Assembly: GCA_934647945.1 (NCBI GenBank)
Contig: CAKUFK010000022.1
Location: forward strand, 1 to 25,231
Source: an uncultured Eubacteriales bacterium
Lineage (GTDB): Bacteria > Bacillota > Clostridia > Oscillospirales > Acutalibacteraceae
Reading direction: 5' to 3'
DNA length: 25,231 bases
This document shows, in pieces, positions 15,500 to 23,403 of the stretch (positions within the stretch are counted from its first letter, which is position 1; every line of letters begins with the position of its first letter). The position numbers and the translations under genes were made by a program. Below the pieces are notes generated by a model. The model was not told the DNA's origin and ran no database searches. It saw nothing but the letters and a program-made list of their open reading frames with translations.

Positions 15500-15730
15500 T
15501 CAGAGCTTCGCGTGCGCGAAGAGCTCACTTAGGGAAATGTCCAGCGCCTTGGAAATTTTGAGCAGCATGTCCAGTGACAGCCCCGTGTTGGCGTTTTCGA
15601 TGCGGCTGATGGTCTCATAGTTGACATCGATGAGATCCGCCAATTGCCTCTGGGTCAATTCCCGTTTTTTGCGAAAATAGAGTATGTAAAACCCCAGGTC
15701 CTTATATGCCCGTTTGTTCTCGTCTATCAT
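15500..15730 (-). CDS. Xre family transcriptional regulator (76 aa)
   Basis: A stand-alone Cro/C1-type helix-turn-helix protein: FYILYFRKKRELTQRQLADLIDVNYETISRIENANTG (residues 14-50) contains the full HTH with the recognition helix YETISRIE. DMLLKISKALDISLSELF completes the five-helix bundle. No other domain, so no ligand is suggested. The ATG at 15730 has a weak GGGTGA site. A TATACT box at 15749-15754 lies just upstream with a poor -35; a 16-bp palindrome at 15771-15786 sits where the -35 would be. It could regulate itself and neighbouring genes such as the ABC exporter convergent to it; that is inference. Confidence 0.9.
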   Translation of the reverse strand: MIDENKRAYKDLGFYILYFRKKRELTQRQLADLIDVNYETISRIENANTGLSLDMLLKISKALDISLSELFAHAKL

Positions 15731-15770
15731 ATACGTTCACCCATATACAGTATACAGGAAACGGCGGGAG

Positions 15771-15786
15771 GATAACATGTGTTATC
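15771..15786. promoter_or_regulatory. 16-bp palindrome upstream of the Xre gene, candidate operator
   Basis: GATAACA and TGTTATC form perfect 7-bp arms around TG. The palindrome covers the position of a -35 box spaced 17 bp from TATACT at 15749-15754 (minus strand), which otherwise matches consensus poorly. This fits an autoregulatory Xre site. The remainder of 15787-15897 shows only an imperfect AACCGG / CCGGTT hairpin (15841-15872), a possible weak terminator for the gene at 15898. Confidence 0.5.
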
Positions 15787-15897
15787 ATGACATATAGACG
15801 ATGCCATATATAGGAAACATGCGCTGAAATGCAGCGGAGAAACCGGCCGGTCCATATCCAAGAACCCCGGTTTTCCAAGAGTGTGGCTGGAAGAGGT

Positions 15898-16848
15898 TTA
15901 GTCTTCCGAGCAGGAGCCGTCGGCGGTTTTTTCCGCTGTTTTCTCCGGCGGCTGTTTGGCATCCCGGTTGAAAATAAACCATTTGCTGAAAAAGTAATTG
16001 ATGATGACGACCAGGATATTGGTCAGGATCTTGGCGACGGCGTTATGCACATGAAGCAGGTTGACCAACAGCAGCATCCCGCCCATGTCCACGACATAGG
16101 AAGCCGCCCGTGCCCCGACAAACAGCGCAAATTCCCGCAGCGCGGCTTTCATCGACCCCGTTTTGCTCTGGAAAACGAAGATTTTATTGGTGGCGTACGC
16201 GAACAGGACGGCGAGAACCCAGGCGGTCGTATTGCTGACGACATTGGCCAGGGTTTCCCCCAGCCCCGCCAGCAGCAGCAATTTATACAGCGGCAGGTAG
16301 GAGACGATGTTGACCACGGTGGTCAGAACGCCGAATATCACATAACTGACGGTTTCCCGGTTGACGAGCTTGGGAAAACGGCGCCACATCCACCAAAAGA
16401 GCACCGCGCACAGCAGCGTGACGAAGGATGCCGCGATATTGAGGGCGCATTCCCCCACCGTGGGCTGCCGCCCGGGAATCAGGACCTGGAAAAGCTCCGC
16501 GACTACCGCGAACAGGACACAGCCGGACAGGGAGAGGCCATAAGCGGCGCGGGGCCCCGTCCCCCGCAGCCGGAGCGCGCGCAGCAGCAGCAGCGCCAGC
16601 ACCGCATAGCCGAGGAAAACCACCCCCGCACAGGCGACTTTGCCGACGAGGTCGGCCGTCTCGGCCGAAAGGCCGTCCTTGACCATGGCGCCCATTATGC
16701 CCTTGGCGGCGCCGGCCACCATGGACAGCATCTCCCGGGTGACGGCCACGCTCTGCACCGAAACGAGCAGCATGGCCGCGAGCCACAACGCGGCCGGCAG
16801 CCATGCCGACAGAGCGCCGGGATGGCGTTTGGAGTGAATCGGATCCAT
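15898..16848 (-). CDS. VanZ-GtrA fusion membrane protein
   Basis: A 316-aa polytopic protein with two recognisable families in tandem. Residues about 15-155 are VanZ-like: hydrophobic helices and AELFQVLIPGRQPTVGECALN, matching the VanZ E-x-x-Q-x-x-x-PGR...N signature, though the usual Asp before the conserved Asn is Glu here. Residues about 163-296 are GtrA-like: SYVIFGVLTTVVNIVSYLPLY, then FAYATNKIFVFQSK and FFSKWFIFNR, the typical GtrA landmarks. GtrA proteins are thought to move or handle undecaprenyl-linked sugars; VanZ proteins affect sensitivity to lipoglycopeptides such as teicoplanin. The ATG at 16848 follows AGGAAAGG. It starts 26 bp after the HAD phosphatase gene and is the last gene of the long minus-strand block. 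Confidence 0.85.
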   Translation of the reverse strand: MDPIHSKRHPGALSAWLPAALWLAAMLLVSVQSVAVTREMLSMVAGAAKGIMGAMVKDGLSAETADLVGKVACAGVVFLGYAVLALLLLRALRLRGTGPRAAYGLSLSGCVLFAVVAELFQVLIPGRQPTVGECALNIAASFVTLLCAVLFWWMWRRFPKLVNRETVSYVIFGVLTTVVNIVSYLPLYKLLLLAGLGETLANVVSNTTAWVLAVLFAYATNKIFVFQSKTGSMKAALREFALFVGARAASYVVDMGGMLLLVNLLHVHNAVAKILTNILVVIINYFFSKWFIFNRDAKQPPEKTAEKTADGSCSED

Positions 16849-16874
16849 CTATATCGCGCCTTTCCTGAGTTTTT

Positions 16875-17657
16875 TTATTCCGCGGGCCGGAGCCAGTCCG
16901 CCAGGGCGGCGGCCACTCCGCTTTCCGACAGCGGAAGGGTGATGCGGTCGGCGGCGGCCTTGACCGGCTCCGCTGCATTCCCCATGGCGATACCGACGCC
17001 GGCATAGGCGATCATGTCGAGATCGTTCATGCTGTCGCCAAAGGCCAAGCTGTTCTCGCGCGGGATGTCCAGCTCCCCGAGAACCCGCTGCAGTCCCTCC
17101 GATTTGGAGCAGCCGGCCGGGACCGCCTCGAAATAGTCGGGGTGCCGGATGACGTGGAGATTGGAGAGCAGTTTCTCCAAATCGGCGTTAAACGGGCAGA
17201 AATAGGTGAGCTTGGTGATGACCTCATGCGGATACCGGGCGAAAAAGTCGTCGCCGCTCACGATTGTGGCCCAAGGATAGCGGGAATGGCCGCGGATATT
17301 CACCTGAAACATACCGGTTTCCCCCTCCAGGATGCAGACATCCCCGGTCCGGGAGCTGAAGTCGGCCACGTTGCGGATCGTCTGTTCGGAGAGGAAGCGC
17401 CGGTACAAGACCCGGTTTCCCAGCGTGATGTGTGCCCCCGCCCCCGCGACGATGCCGTCGAAGCCGATATCGAGGACCGCGGGATACAAGAAGGCCGGTG
17501 CTCTGCCGGTACAGAGAAACGCGAAATTGCCCTGCCGGCGGAAAGCACGGATGGCATCCCGATCGGCCCCGGATGGCGCCCCGTTGTTAATTGCCAAGGT
17601 ACCGTCCAGATCAAAGAACGCGGCAAAGGGATGGGATAAAGGCTGCGGCTCGCTCAT
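16875..17657 (-). CDS. HAD superfamily phosphatase (Cof/YidA type IIB)
   Basis: Haloacid-dehalogenase-fold phosphatase of 260 aa, probably acting on a sugar phosphate or nucleotide. Motif I is FFDLDGTLA (nucleophile D16, D18), motif II LCTGRAP, and motif IV AFGDSMNDLDMIAYAG, followed by GIAMGNAAEPVKAAA, the ending of Cof-type enzymes. The cap lies between roughly residues 85 and 185. The ATG at 17657 overlaps the stop of the amidohydrolase gene by four bases, so translation is coupled. The exact substrate cannot be inferred. Confidence 0.93.
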   Translation of the reverse strand: MSEPQPLSHPFAAFFDLDGTLAINNGAPSGADRDAIRAFRRQGNFAFLCTGRAPAFLYPAVLDIGFDGIVAGAGAHITLGNRVLYRRFLSEQTIRNVADFSSRTGDVCILEGETGMFQVNIRGHSRYPWATIVSGDDFFARYPHEVITKLTYFCPFNADLEKLLSNLHVIRHPDYFEAVPAGCSKSEGLQRVLGELDIPRENSLAFGDSMNDLDMIAYAGVGIAMGNAAEPVKAAADRITLPLSESGVAAALADWLRPAE

Positions 17658-18502
17658 ATGGGATCCTCCCGAATCTGTAAGATGGAGGCGGCGTTGCCGC
17701 CGAGAATGGCCGCCGATTCCGCGGGGGTAAAACGCTGCTTCTCGAGGAATACCCGCATCTGTTCCACCGCATACCGCTGTTCCGTCCAGGGGGAGTCGGT
17801 GCCGAAGAGGATACGGTCGGGGCCGAATGTCCGGATCATATCACCGAACAGGTCCCACCGCTCGGGATGTTCCGGAATCGCACGGCTGGTATCGTAATAA
17901 AAATCCATCCCTTTCAGGGTGTGCAGGGCCTCTTCCCACATCCAATCCCCGCCCAGATGGGCGAGAACGATCCGGGTATCAGGCGCCGCGTCCCGCAGAC
18001 GGGCCGCCCGGCCGGGAGTGCAGTGGAACGGGGGCTCCATTCCCACGTCCGCGCCCGCGTGGAACACCACCCAGAGCCCGAGCTCGCCCGCCGCCCTGAC
18101 GACCGCGACGGTTTCGGGGGCGTCCACATAGCAGCCCTGGTATTCGGGATGCAGCTTGATCCCGCGGAGCCCGAGCTCCCGCAGCCGTTCGAGCTCCTCC
18201 CCCCAGGCAGGGGAGAGGGGATGGACGCTGCCGAACGAACGCAGCCCCGGCAGCTTGTCCGCCGCGGCCGCGAAGTCGTTGATGGAGTGAGAGGGCTTGG
18301 CGGAGGTGGCAATGGGGAGAAGCAGGGATATGTCGACTCCGCCCTGTTTTGCCGACGCGGCCAGCCCGGCCAGGGTCCCGTCGTGATGGGGACGGCTTTC
18401 TCCGTAGATGGCGGCAAAACGGCGGGTGTTTTCGGTCAGGGTTTCGAGGGCGCCGGCCGCGAGCTTGTCCGGGAAGGCATGGGTGTGAAAATCGATGATC
18501 AC
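17654..18502 (-). CDS. Amidohydrolase-2 family metal-dependent hydrolase (TIM barrel)
   Basis: A 282-aa TIM-barrel hydrolase. Metal-binding landmarks: IIDFHTHAFPD with H6 and H8, GLRGIKLHPEYQG, VVFHAGADVG, VLAHLGGDW and the late aspartate in ILFGTDSPW. This layout matches PF04909, which includes decarboxylases and lactonases; the substrate is not evident. Translation starts at a GTG (18502), since the only nearby ATG is out of frame and soon terminated; the ribosome binding site is weak (AAAGAAG), suggesting coupling to the gene upstream, 26 bp away. Overlaps the HAD gene by four bases. Confidence 0.9.
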   Translation of the reverse strand: MIIDFHTHAFPDKLAAGALETLTENTRRFAAIYGESRPHHDGTLAGLAASAKQGGVDISLLLPIATSAKPSHSINDFAAAADKLPGLRSFGSVHPLSPAWGEELERLRELGLRGIKLHPEYQGCYVDAPETVAVVRAAGELGLWVVFHAGADVGMEPPFHCTPGRAARLRDAAPDTRIVLAHLGGDWMWEEALHTLKGMDFYYDTSRAIPEHPERWDLFGDMIRTFGPDRILFGTDSPWTEQRYAVEQMRVFLEKQRFTPAESAAILGGNAASILQIREDPI

Positions 18503-18528
18503 GGGTTCATCCGCTTCTTTCCGATAGG

Positions 18529-19782
18529 TTAAAATCCACTGAAATCCGCCTGCCCGGAGGCGGGACGGTACAGATAGGGAGAAGCCTCCCCGAGCGCGTC
18601 CCGGACCGCCCTCGCTTCCTCCGCGTTCCCGATAACAGGCAGCAGCAGCGGCTGCTTGCCCGATTCGATCAGTCCAACGCGGAGATTAAGCTGTTCGAGC
18701 AGGCGGCGGACCGTTTCATAGGGCGCGGCGGCCGGATTGCCGATGGTTTCCCCTCCGACGGTCAGGCCGTCGGTAAACTGTTCCGTCCCGACCAGGGGGG
18801 CGGCATTCGGGGCGCCCAATACCAGCGGATTGTCCCCAAACGGTTTCGTCGCATCCCCCGTCGCCGCCAAGGCCGGCATCCCCAGGATGAGGCCGTCTCC
18901 GAGGATGTCCCGGATCCCGCCGACAAAACGGGACAGCACCTGGCCGCGGGGCAGCCCGGCAAGCTCGGAGGATCCGTAATCCGCGCTGTATTCCCGGTCT
19001 GGAAACTGCACTCCGTCGAGCAGGACAAGGGAAAAGCCGGCCGTTTTGAGTTCTCCCGCCAGGGCGGACATATACCGGTGGGCGTCCGTCGAACAGGGAT
19101 TCATCCATGGAACGCCGCCCTTGCTCGGATTGGCGTCGTGCCAGACCGAGGCAGGGGACCCCTCGACGCCGATTTTCACATTTGCCAGCGCATAGGGCGC
19201 GACCTGATCCTTGAAGGCGTACAGCCGGGGGACCGGCTCAAACCCCTTTTCGCGCAGATGGGCAGCCGCCGCCAGAAGGGTCTCCATCGGCAGCACCTGG
19301 TCTGCGGCGAGACGGCTCGCCTGAGTACGCAGCACCGCCGCTCCCTGCTCGACAGCCGAGGCATAATGCAGGCAGCCCTTGTCGTCTTTCAGGTCAAAGA
19401 CCACACCGTTAAAGCCCGCCGCTGCCGCCTGTTCGAGAAGCGGGTCGAGGGCCGCGGTGTCGGCGAGAAGGGCGGTGTCGATCACGACGGCGCGCAGGGA
19501 TTTCGTTGTCCCGTCCCCGGGCAGGGAGGGTTCGGGCTCGGGTGTCTCCGAAGAGGAGGGGGCGGGAGCGGCGGAAGCGGGAGCGTTGCTCTCCGTTTCT
19601 GCTGCAGATGAGGCGGGCGTCGGTGCAAATGGATTCGTTGCCACCCATTTGGCGACTAAAACGCCGCTGCACACCACGAGGGCACCGGCAACACACCAGC
19701 TGAGAATTTTTAGGGGTCGGGTGTTGCGCTTATGGAATACGTTTCTGCTTCGCCGTTTGAATTTTTTGGGCACGGCCACCAC
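18529..19782 (-). CDS. Membrane-anchored putative glycoside hydrolase (DUF4015-like)
   Basis: A 417-aa protein with a basic N-terminus (KKFKRRSRNVFHKRN), one transmembrane anchor (ILSWCVAGALVVCSGVLVAKW, about residues 28-48) and a Pro/Ser/Glu/Ala-rich linker (about 50-95). An extracellular TIM-barrel-like domain follows. LRAVVIDTALL, AAGFNGVVFDLKDDKGCLHY and the later SLVLLDGVQFP resemble the DUF4015 putative glycosidase family (PF13200). Catalytic residues are not established. The start is a cluster of GTG codons at 19782, 19779 and 19773 behind AAGGAAAGG; the first is given but 19779 is equally possible. It lies 51 bp after rnfA in the same direction and 26 bp before the amidohydrolase gene. 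Confidence 0.75.
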   Translation of the reverse strand: MVAVPKKFKRRSRNVFHKRNTRPLKILSWCVAGALVVCSGVLVAKWVATNPFAPTPASSAAETESNAPASAAPAPSSSETPEPEPSLPGDGTTKSLRAVVIDTALLADTAALDPLLEQAAAAGFNGVVFDLKDDKGCLHYASAVEQGAAVLRTQASRLAADQVLPMETLLAAAAHLREKGFEPVPRLYAFKDQVAPYALANVKIGVEGSPASVWHDANPSKGGVPWMNPCSTDAHRYMSALAGELKTAGFSLVLLDGVQFPDREYSADYGSSELAGLPRGQVLSRFVGGIRDILGDGLILGMPALAATGDATKPFGDNPLVLGAPNAAPLVGTEQFTDGLTVGGETIGNPAAAPYETVRRLLEQLNLRVGLIESGKQPLLLPVIGNAEEARAVRDALGEASPYLYRPASGQADFSGF

Positions 19783-19833
19783 ACCTTTCCTTCGAGATGG
19801 TCATACCGCCGGGCAACTGGGACCGGCGGGCAT

Positions 19834-20442
19834 TCAAAGCAGGGAAAACGCCGGGGTAAAGCCCATCAGGGCCAGGGCCAAGAGCCCGAGATACACCAGT
19901 GTCGCGGGAAGACCGCGGAACGCCGCGGGCATGTCGGGGTTGTCCAGCCGTTCCATCCCTTCGGCGGTCAGCCAGGAGAGCAGCAGGAAGCCCAGGCAGG
20001 AACCGAGTGCCAGCCCGACGGCGGGCAGCAGCTCGACCCGGACCTGATGGTTGACGACCAACGCCACCCCTACCACCACATTGTTGAACGCCGCCAGCGG
20101 CAGCAGCCGCTGGATCCGGCCAAACAGCCGTGGGAGGAACCGTTTGACCAGCAGGGCGGCCAATAAATAGAGCATCGCCGCGATCAGGATCACGATCACC
20201 GGCCGGTAGATCTTGACCCACCAGCCCGTTCCGAAACGGGAGGCGATCAGGGCGTCGACCGGGTAAAAGAGCAGAACGGTCAGCACGGAAAAGACGGCAA
20301 GCAGGCCGCTGAAAATCCAGATATCGCGGGGCCGGCGGACGATCCGGAGCATAATGGAGGTGCCGAACCCCGTAGTCAGCACGAGATTTTGGATCAGCGC
20401 GGCGACGAGGAGGGTGAACAGCATATCCCAAAAGAGCTTCAT
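19834..20442 (-). CDS. rnfA: RnfA-like membrane subunit lacking the cluster cysteines
   Basis: A 202-aa protein with about six transmembrane helices. It aligns with RnfA/NqrE: N-x-V-L near residues 19-22, LPL at 114-116, GVAL at 125-128, a long helix with LGSCLGFLLLSWLTAEGMERLD, and the ending DMPAAFRGLPATLVYLGLLALALMGF, which is typical of RnfA. RnfA normally has two cysteines (in GICP and TNCAV) holding half of a [2Fe-2S] cluster with RnfE. Here those positions read GTSI (S29) and FNNVV (N121), so both are missing. The ATG at 20442 overlaps the rnfE stop (ATGA) and has AAGGAGG seven bases upstream. In canonical operons rnfB follows; here the DUF4015-type gene does. Confidence 0.85.
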   Translation of the reverse strand: MKLFWDMLFTLLVAALIQNLVLTTGFGTSIMLRIVRRPRDIWIFSGLLAVFSVLTVLLFYPVDALIASRFGTGWWVKIYRPVIVILIAAMLYLLAALLVKRFLPRLFGRIQRLLPLAAFNNVVVGVALVVNHQVRVELLPAVGLALGSCLGFLLLSWLTAEGMERLDNPDMPAAFRGLPATLVYLGLLALALMGFTPAFSLL

Positions 20443-21089
20443 CTCCCGGCCTCCTTCCGCTGGGCCGCCCGTGCGGCGCCAGCCTTCACCCATTTGAGGA
20501 ATGCGGCCATGAACCCGAGAAGGATGAAGCCGGCAAACGGCTCCACCGCTTCGGGAAGCTGCAGGGTAAAGCCGAGGGGAATATCCCACAGCGTTCCGCT
20601 CGCCGCCATTTCACGCAAGGCGGAAACCACGCAGATGGCAAGGCCGAACCCCAGGGAGGAGCCGGCCGCGTCCACCAGCGCGGCGACCGGCCGGTTGGTC
20701 ACGGAAAACCCGCCCGCGCGATAGGTGAAAATGGTGTTGACCGCCATCAGGGGCAGGTACAGATATAAAGCGGCGTATAGCTCATGGGAGAGGTACTGGT
20801 TTACCAGCGCCGCCGCGCCCAGCAGCAGGATCGAGGCGCCCACCGTATAAACCGGCGGACGCAGCCACGCAGGCAGGCGGCTGCCCCACAGGGACATGCA
20901 CAGGCTGGTCGGGAGAAGGACAGCCGCCGTACACAGCGTCAGCGCGACGCCGTATTTCAGATTGATGCCGATGGCGATGATCGGACACAGGCCGACGGCC
21001 TGTACCAGCACGATGTTTTTCGCAAAGAAGGTATCGAGAAAGATACCGCCGAGCCGGCGGAAGCCCGAGCTGGTTCTCGTTCGGTTCAT
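20439..21089 (-). CDS. rnfE: RnfE-like membrane subunit with one of two cluster cysteines
   Basis: A 216-aa polytopic protein matching RnfE/NqrD: KNIVLVQAVGLCPIIAIGINLKYGVAL (residues 24-50) corresponds to the KENPVFxxxLGxCPxLAV region, and LPLMAVNTIFTYRAGGFSVTN (112-132) to the IPLIVVNCIILGRAEAFA region. C35 is retained, but the second cluster cysteine is threonine (T119). The C-terminal part (AAGSSLGFGLAICVVSALREMAASGTLW) also fits RnfE. Its ATG at 21089 overlaps the rnfD stop by four bases (ATGA), with a GGAGG site. rnfG, which normally sits between rnfD and rnfE in clostridial operons, is absent; there is no room for it. Confidence 0.87.
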   Translation of the reverse strand: MNRTRTSSGFRRLGGIFLDTFFAKNIVLVQAVGLCPIIAIGINLKYGVALTLCTAAVLLPTSLCMSLWGSRLPAWLRPPVYTVGASILLLGAAALVNQYLSHELYAALYLYLPLMAVNTIFTYRAGGFSVTNRPVAALVDAAGSSLGFGLAICVVSALREMAASGTLWDIPLGFTLQLPEAVEPFAGFILLGFMAAFLKWVKAGAARAAQRKEAGR

Positions 21090-22084
21090 ATCCGCCCGCC
21101 TCCTCTCCGGATTTGCCAGCGTTCCCTCACGCGATAGGCGGCGCCCCAGCAGAACCGGTCCAAAACGGGGGACAGGGCGTTTGCCAGCAGGATCCCGAAA
21201 TACGCGACGCATTCAAAGCGGCCGAAATGGCGCAGCACCATCACAAAGACGGCGGCCAACGCGCCATAGAGGATCCTGGCGAGCCAGTGACGCGGCGCCG
21301 TGACGGGGTCAGTGACCAAAAACACGCCGCTGAACAGCAGCACTCCGGCGCTCATCTCCAGCATCACGCTGGTCCCGGCGCTGACGGCCGCGCGGGGAAA
21401 CAGCGCGGCGATCAGGGCACAGGTCAGAAGATAGGGCAGCGCGATCAGGGGGGAGGCCGTGTGGCGGGCGAACAAATAGAGCAGACATGCCAGCAGCACA
21501 GCCACGGCCGTGGCGCCGATCGGCCCGGGAAAGCCGCCCTGCAGCACGTTCAGCCAGTTCAGGTTGGTACCACCCCCGCTGTTCAGGAGCATATTCGGGG
21601 ACTGGGCGGTGAGGACACCGCTGATATCCCCCAAAGGAAGGGGCTGGAGCTGGCCCGCGTAGGGGTAGAGAAACACCCGGCCGGGAAAACAGACCGTCAC
21701 CACCGCGAGCCCCGCGGCGGCGGGATTGAAGACATTCCGGCCGGCTCCCCCGAAGGGCATTTTGACGACAAGGATGGCAAAGGCGGCGGCGATAACCGGC
21801 AGCCAATAGGGGGAGAGGGGCGACATCATCGCCCCTACGAGGCCGCCGGTGACGGCGGCGGTGCCGTCGAGAACCGACGGTTTGCGGCGCATGAATGCGC
21901 AGCAGAGGAGTTCGCAGACTACCGCCGTGACGATCCCGGTCAGAACCAGGAGCACGGGACGGACCCCGTAGTGGACAAACGAAAACACACACAGCGGCAC
22001 GAGAGCGATGAGCACATCCAGGGACAGGGCGGCGGAGCGCTCAGTCAGACGCAGATGCGGCGCGCTGGCCATTTTAAGCGTCAT
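21086..22084 (-). CDS. rnfD: RnfD-like membrane subunit
   Basis: A 332-aa protein with about nine transmembrane helices, matching RnfD/NqrB: PSVLDGTAAVTGGLVGAMMSP corresponds to the DGSAVVTGLLLAL region, and VVKMPFGGAGRNVFNPAAAGL to the KHxFGGxGxNIFNPAA region. SGVFLVTDPVTAPR matches the conserved late helix. RnfD normally carries FMN on a threonine in a D/S-x-x-S/T-G/S-A-T motif; in the corresponding stretch (SPNMLLNSGGGTNLNWL) no such motif is seen, and the one later GAT (GPIGATA) lacks the preceding Ser/Thr and Asp. Starts at 22084 (GGGGTGATGACG before the ATG) or two codons earlier at 22090; both overlap the rnfC stop. Confidence 0.88.
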   Translation of the reverse strand: MTLKMASAPHLRLTERSAALSLDVLIALVPLCVFSFVHYGVRPVLLVLTGIVTAVVCELLCCAFMRRKPSVLDGTAAVTGGLVGAMMSPLSPYWLPVIAAAFAILVVKMPFGGAGRNVFNPAAAGLAVVTVCFPGRVFLYPYAGQLQPLPLGDISGVLTAQSPNMLLNSGGGTNLNWLNVLQGGFPGPIGATAVAVLLACLLYLFARHTASPLIALPYLLTCALIAALFPRAAVSAGTSVMLEMSAGVLLFSGVFLVTDPVTAPRHWLARILYGALAAVFVMVLRHFGRFECVAYFGILLANALSPVLDRFCWGAAYRVRERWQIRRGGGRI

Positions 22085-23351
22085 CGTCATCACCCCATTC
22101 CAGGAAAATGGTGCCGTGGGCTCCCGCCGCCTCCTGTACGCGGGCGGCGACGTCCCGTCCGGACGGACAGACATAGGAGCAGGCTCCGCAACCGTCACAG
22201 CCCTCCGGATGGAGGGAAACGAGGCGTTCATAATGCATATTTTCCAGCCGCCGCACGATCTCGTAGGGCAGCAACCCCGCATGGCAGGCATGGACACAGC
22301 GCCCGCATCCGATACAGGCCCTTTCCGGCAGGAGCGCGGGCCGCACCTTCAGCGCGAGCAGGCAGGTCATGCCGGGCAGGACGGGCAGATCGTCAGACGG
22401 GGCGGTCCGTCCCGTCATCAAATCCCCGAGAACGAGATATTGAGGATTCTCCCGCAGGCCGCAGTGTGCCAATAGCTCCCGGACCGGCACCCCAAACGGG
22501 ACGGCCAGGTTTTGCGGTGTGGCTACGGCGTCCCCGGCGACGGTGACGACGCATCCGGTCTGGGGCTCGCCGAAGGCGGCCGCACGGTAAAGCGCGAGAA
22601 GGGCTTGCACTCCGACGCGGCGCAGCGCCTTATCGGGGCGCATCCGCCCGGCGGGAGCATAGCGGACGACAGGATAACGGCGGCGCACAAGATAAACCCG
22701 TTCCTCTCCCAGGCGCTGCTGCAGGGACCGCCGCCGGTCTCCCGGCAGTAAGACGGCTACGTGACAGCTCTCTGCGTCCACACAGCGGGCGGCGAGCGAC
22801 AGCCCCTCTCCCACCTGTTCGGCGTGGAGATTCAAAACCGCCCAGGCGCTGGAGGCGTAGGGCTCCGGTTCCGTCCCATCCGCGACGAGGCAACCGCAGC
22901 CTTCCTCCTTCCACTGGGAAAGCTTGAGATGCAGCGGCACCCCGTCGAGCTCATCGATAATGCCGGCATGCAGGGCGGTCTCGATCACGCTGTCCGGAGA
23001 GAGCCGGCCCAGGTCGGCTGGGAGCGCATCCGGCTCCTCCGTTTCCCCTGCCGGGCAGCCGATCACCGCGCAGTCGATCCTCCCGTAAAGGGGATGGGAT
23101 ACGGTGCGGGTTCCTTCGAGCGTACCGGTCACGCCGGCATGTACCGGCAGACAGCCTGAATCGCCGCAGAGTGCGACAGGCTGCCCTTTTCGTATGATCT
23201 CCCGCGGGGCACAGATGGGTGTCCCTCCCTGCTCGTCGTAGGCGAGAGGAAGAGAAAGGGGGCCCTTGGCCTCGAGGCGGGCCACCTCGCGGGAGGCCGC
23301 CGGCTCTTTGAGGTGGGGGAGCCGGATACCCCGTCTGGTTTCAATCGGCAT
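22074..23351 (-). CDS. rnfC: RnfC-like subunit with two [4Fe-4S] motifs, divergent N-terminal half
   Basis: A 425-aa soluble protein. The C-terminal ferredoxin-like part is intact: CIGCGRCVHAC (C346, C349, C352, C356) and CDGCGACSYVC (C385, C388, C391, C395). Middle landmarks fit RnfC (VVTVAGDAVATPQNLAVPFG, VRELLAHCGL), as does the early barrel-sandwich region. However, the N-terminal GGxHPP signature is RRGIRLPHL, the segment expected to read roughly YPQGxEKQLI is YPVVRYAPAG, and the GGPMMG loop is LGDLMTG. These are flavin/nucleotide-site regions in RnfC, so NADH oxidation is doubtful. The C-terminus ends in an acidic run (WGDDDDA). The ATG at 23351 has a moderate AAAGGCGG site. No clear promoter was found upstream. 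Confidence 0.85.
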   Translation of the reverse strand: MPIETRRGIRLPHLKEPAASREVARLEAKGPLSLPLAYDEQGGTPICAPREIIRKGQPVALCGDSGCLPVHAGVTGTLEGTRTVSHPLYGRIDCAVIGCPAGETEEPDALPADLGRLSPDSVIETALHAGIIDELDGVPLHLKLSQWKEEGCGCLVADGTEPEPYASSAWAVLNLHAEQVGEGLSLAARCVDAESCHVAVLLPGDRRRSLQQRLGEERVYLVRRRYPVVRYAPAGRMRPDKALRRVGVQALLALYRAAAFGEPQTGCVVTVAGDAVATPQNLAVPFGVPVRELLAHCGLRENPQYLVLGDLMTGRTAPSDDLPVLPGMTCLLALKVRPALLPERACIGCGRCVHACHAGLLPYEIVRRLENMHYERLVSLHPEGCDGCGACSYVCPSGRDVAARVQEAAGAHGTIFLEWGDDDDA

Positions 23352-23403
23352 TTGACTAAACCGCCTTTCGCCCTGGCGTCGAAACGTTCCAGTTTTTCAC
23401 CTC

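Noticed and set aside
21113..22546. Plus-strand open frame (477 codons) opposite rnfD and rnfC
   Set aside because: A low-complexity Gln/His/Gly-rich translation antisense to clear Rnf homologues.
22074..23351. RnfC as a degraded pseudogene
   Set aside because: The frame is intact over 425 codons, both [4Fe-4S] motifs are complete and the gene overlaps rnfD in the manner of a translated operon.
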